Source: a virus. Taken from it: a stretch of DNA of 32,592 bases. Both the position numbers and the translations under genes were made by a program. This document shows, one piece after another, positions 30,917 through 32,592 of this stretch. Where the stretch lies: IMG/VR virus record IMGVR_UViG_3300047496_000074, positions 1 to 32,592 of that record; one strand, 5' to 3'. How positions within the stretch are numbered: position 1 is the first letter of the stretch; the number at the start of each line of letters is the position of its first letter. Below the pieces are notes generated by a model. That model did no database searches, was not told where the DNA came from, and worked only from the letters and a program-made list of their open reading frames with translations.

Positions 30917-31135
30917 TCAGTTGAGCTTGTGCAGGTACTCCCGTACATAGACGGGGGTGAACCCGCTCGTCTCGAATCGTTCGATAGTGGCTTTCACTTC
31001 GAACTTATCAAGTAGGCCGTAGTAGGAATGGTAGGCGCAGGCAAATAAAGTGTAGAGGTCGGTCTTGTGAGTAGCCAAGTAGGTTCTCACGCTGGCCGAA
31101 TCCTTCTCTTGCTGACTTCTGAACTTTAGTATCAC
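30917..31135 (-). CDS. hypothetical protein, about 72 aa
   Basis: Not recognised. GTG at 31135 is preferred because GAGGAG lies 6 bases upstream on the minus strand; a TTG at 31153 would give 78 aa. The product starts MILKFRSQQEKDSASVRTYL and ends VREYLHKLN. It is helical and charged with Tyr-rich middle (HSYYGLLDKFEVKATIERFE). The stop codon abuts the tRNA-like element. It belongs to the leftward gene block and is transcribed toward the terminator at 30757-30786. Confidence 0.55.
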   Translation of the reverse strand: MILKFRSQQEKDSASVRTYLATHKTDLYTLFACAYHSYYGLLDKFEVKATIERFETSGFTPVYVREYLHKLN

Positions 31136-31237
31136 GACACGCTCCTCTACCAAGAGAACGGATGACCGAAGATGAGCACCCGCACGCCTTCAACCAAAAG
31201 ATAGATGAATCTCATATGAAAGACCTCCCAACTTCCT

Positions 31238-31243
31238 CTATTA
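31238..31243 (-). promoter_or_regulatory. candidate minus-strand -10 box (TATAAT)
   Basis: A perfect TATAAT on the minus strand (plus-strand ATTATA at 31238-31243), preceded by GAGG rather than an extended -10. No good -35 is found at 17 bases. It would start transcription near 31231, leaving a leader of about 95 bases before the 72-aa gene. Confidence 0.35.
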
Positions 31244-31370
31244 TACCTCGACAGGAACAGGGGGAGATAGAGTTATGCACATTAGAGAGGTAAAGGACTG
31301 GGTTCTGGGTTTCTCCATTACCGCGCGGATAGGAGAGATAGGTCTGACGACCCGCCCAGAACTCAGCCCT

Positions 31371-31511
31371 CTATCTCTTGGAATGAGATGGCTTGCCCTT
31401 GTAAATAAACCAGTCGGCGAAAGGATACTTAAACGTATATAGGCGGTCTTGCGGTGCTCTATCCGCGTACTCGATATGTCCCTCGGGCATCGGTGGAAGA
31501 TAGTACTGCAT
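31371..31511 (-). CDS. hypothetical 46-aa protein
   Basis: Minus-strand ATG at 31511 to TAG at 31371-31373. The 46-aa product MQYYLPPMPEGHIEYADRAP continues with DRLYTFKYPFADWFIYKGKP and a basic tail. It is aromatic- and proline-rich and looks like a small folded or binding peptide. No homolog is recalled. The frame is clean and lies between the other minus-strand genes, which supports it despite its length. Confidence 0.5.
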   Translation of the reverse strand: MQYYLPPMPEGHIEYADRAPQDRLYTFKYPFADWFIYKGKPSHSKR

Positions 31512-31536
31512 AAGTTTATTTAGTATGAGCTGGTGG

Positions 31537-31731
31537 TTAGACGGGGCGGATATTCACTATCGGCTCATCGGGGCGACCATCCGAGTACGACCACCACTCC
31601 TTTGACTGGTAGTGCTTCATCCTCTTGAGGCCGCAATTCGCACATTCAGCCCCCGTTTCTAGCCCGAAACCGATGACCGACTCGGTATTCCTCCAAGCGT
31701 GCACCAGTCCCGCTTCTTCGCATTTGTTCAT
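31537..31731 (-). CDS. small Cys/His protein, 64 aa (start uncertain)
   Basis: The recognisable part starts MNKCEEAGLVHAWRNTESVI and contains Cys4, His11, then ECANCGLKRMKHYQ with a CxxC pair. This spacing (C...H...CxxC) suggests a single zinc site. The end is WWSYSDGRPDEPIVNIRPV. The frame stays open upstream to an ATG at 31878 (113 aa), but the added N-terminus is less protein-like. ATG 31731 follows AAGAAGAATATAAC. It is probably a small DNA-, RNA- or protein-binding accessory, and its Cys/His end resembles the 139-aa neighbour. Confidence 0.5.
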   Translation of the reverse strand: MNKCEEAGLVHAWRNTESVIGFGLETGAECANCGLKRMKHYQSKEWWSYSDGRPDEPIVNIRPV

Positions 31732-31910
31732 AGAGTTATATTCTTCTTGGTAAAGAAAGGCGCTGAGTACTTTGGGCAAGGTTTGACTTGCAGTAAAGCG
31801 AGAATTCATCTTGGTGTTCTTCAGCAATCGCCTTGATAGCCAGTATTCCAAGCTCTTAGCTATCTTGGCCCAGCTCACTGTCTGGCTCCAAAGTATTCAA
31901 CGTCCTTCTT

Positions 31911-32029
31911 AGGAACAGCACTGAGAGGGGGAGAAGAGGGGTGTCGCTTATGTTGGCTTGCGGCGGTCTCTTCTCCTAATGGGGGCGGGTATTCTCCTCC
32001 CAACAAGTGCCCCTCTCAATGTTCTTCCT
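31911..32029 (-). promoter_or_regulatory. candidate structured leader RNA with alternative stems
   Basis: Nested inverted repeats: AGGAA/TTCCT (31911-31915 with 32025-32029), TGAGAGGGG/CCCCTCTCA (31922-31930 with 32010-32018) and TGTTGG/CCAACA (31951-31956 with 32000-32005). A competing 9-bp helix, GGAGAAGAG (31930-31938) with CTCTTCTCC (31968-31976), crosses the third helix, so the TGTTGG pairing and this one can exclude each other or form a pseudoknot. Together these resemble a switching leader. No reading frame with an ATG is seen here. Confidence 0.4.
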
Positions 32030-32046
32030 TAGAGACTTCTAACCTA

Positions 32047-32066
32047 ACTATAGCATATCTTGGTGG
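32047..32066 (-). promoter_or_regulatory. candidate extended -10 promoter, minus strand
   Basis: On the minus strand the bases TGCTATAGT (TG-n-TATAGT, -10 at 32052-32047) form an extended -10. There is no good -35. It overlaps the end of the 139-aa gene region and would start transcription near 32040, just before the structured leader candidate. Confidence 0.3.
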
Positions 32067-32486
32067 CTATTTCTTGCGTGGAATAGCGCAGAGACAGCAG
32101 ACCGTATGCCCTTCTAACGGCAACCCACACGCAGGGGACTTGCCTTGATTCCAACAATGATTATGATCGAGTTGGGAATAAGGCACGACCACAGGCGCGT
32201 CATCACCAACTTGATATGCGGCGAGCTTCTTATCGCTCTTTTCTGCTCTAGCTGCCTCAAGCACTTCCTCCCATAGACGCTTCTCGCCAGAGACCCAGTA
32301 CTTTTTGATATACGCAATAGCATCATTACGACCCTGTTCTGTTGCGGTACGGATGGCCTTTAACAAGAAGACCTCCATATCGCCATCGTTAGCAAGAATC
32401 TGGTGCGGGTGCTCTTGTGAGCCAAAGCGCTCCCTGAACTCCTGCACTATCTTAGTTTCGAGTGGGGTCAGTTGGTTGTTGTCCAT
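32067..32486 (-). CDS. hypothetical protein with Cys/His-rich C-terminus, 139 aa
   Basis: ATG at 32486 on the minus strand. Residues 1-95 are helical and acidic/basic (LETKIVQEFRERFGSQEHPH, MEVFLLKAIRTATEQGRNDA, KRLWEEVLEAARAEKSDKKL). The last about 40 residues, HNHCWNQGKSPACGLPLEGH, then TVCCLCAIPRKK, have clustered Cys and His, likely a zinc site. It follows the partial gene at the right edge with one base between stop and ATG. Function not recognised. Confidence 0.65.
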   Translation of the reverse strand: MDNNQLTPLETKIVQEFRERFGSQEHPHQILANDGDMEVFLLKAIRTATEQGRNDAIAYIKKYWVSGEKRLWEEVLEAARAEKSDKKLAAYQVGDDAPVVVPYSQLDHNHCWNQGKSPACGLPLEGHTVCCLCAIPRKK

Positions 32487-32487
32487 A

Positions 32488-32592
32488 TCAGTAGCTATTA
32501 CGGGCTTCGCCTTCTAAGATCCTTAACATAGACTTGAGCGCGCTCTGGCGCTTCTCATTCGCTTTGAGGATCAACTTCAACTGCATCTCCCT
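32488..32592 (-). CDS. hypothetical small basic protein at right edge (possibly partial)
   Basis: Minus-strand frame ending TGA at 32488-32490, immediately before the ATG of the 139-aa gene (TGA-T-ATG). An ATG at 32586 directly preceded by AGGGAG could make it a complete 32-aa peptide (MQLKLILKANEKRQSALKSM, then LRILEGEARNSY), helical and amphipathic. The frame also remains open to the window edge, so it may be the end of a longer protein. Not recognised. Confidence 0.45.
   Translation of the reverse strand, partial: REMQLKLILKANEKRQSALKSMLRILEGEARNSY

Larger units (their letters stand above)
31732..32066. other. gene-free region between minus-strand genes (335 bp)
   Basis: Apart from the possible upstream extension of the 64-aa gene (to 31878), no reading frame is supported. 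The region contains the structured leader candidate (31911-32029) and the candidate promoter (32047-32052), plus a G/A-rich tract at 31922-31942. Confidence 0.45.

Noticed and set aside
30827-31015. 62-aa frame on the plus strand
   Set aside because: Lies after the rightward terminator and overlaps the better supported minus-strand gene and tRNA-like element.
1-32592. CRISPR array, insertion sequence, rRNA
   Set aside because: No regularly spaced direct repeats, transposase gene or rRNA-like stretch was seen on either strand.

Overview
This is the late (packaging, virion and lysis) part of a tailed double-stranded DNA bacteriophage genome (Caudoviricetes). Large terminase, portal, an N4-gp56-family major capsid protein, a candidate head-tail adaptor, tail and fibre proteins, and an M23 endolysin with a small membrane protein lie on one strand in canonical order. 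There is no tape measure, sheath or baseplate gene, and there are two long internal-virion-like proteins, so a short-tailed (podovirus-like) particle is most likely. The standard genetic code fits. The host cannot be read from the sequence. Even the capsid gene lacks a clear Shine-Dalgarno site; leaders are A/C-rich, and many genes start exactly one base after the upstream stop codon.

Layout. 1-1600: end of a leftward-extending gene, a small unknown gene, a 377-bp intergenic region with a promoter and structured-RNA candidate, then a zinc-ribbon protein, a NinG-like HNH protein and a tiny membrane protein. 1600-5650: small and large terminase, a 119-aa unknown and the portal. 5650-7270: a run of very small genes. 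7340-9572: scaffold candidate and major capsid gene. The capsid gene is split by a group I intron (8036-8732) carrying a LAGLIDADG endonuclease gene. 9618-10420: a strong hairpin and three small unknown genes.

10413-16437 is a cargo island inserted between head and tail genes. It encodes an NDP-sugar 4,6-dehydratase-like SDR, two related GT-B glycosyltransferases, a SAM methyltransferase, a DegT-type sugar aminotransferase and a DUF616 glycosyltransferase, with two HNH homing endonuclease genes embedded. The likely job is to make and transfer an amino-deoxysugar, onto either the virion or a host surface glycan. 16505-28932: adaptor, fibres (one polyglycine-rich, one 1402 aa with a collagen-like segment), a repeat-rich tail protein and two probable internal/ejection proteins. 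28934-30608: small proteins, a coiled-coil membrane protein, the M23 endolysin and a holin candidate.

The rightward unit ends at a terminator near 30633-30658. From the right edge, small genes run leftward and meet it at a minus-strand terminator (30757-30786). This leftward block includes two small Cys/His proteins, a structured leader RNA candidate and a tRNA-like sequence. The best candidates for something new are the glycan island, the group I intron whose homing gene overlaps its own catalytic core, the two structured RNA candidates (388-501 and 31911-32052), and the stop-N-ATG gene junctions.
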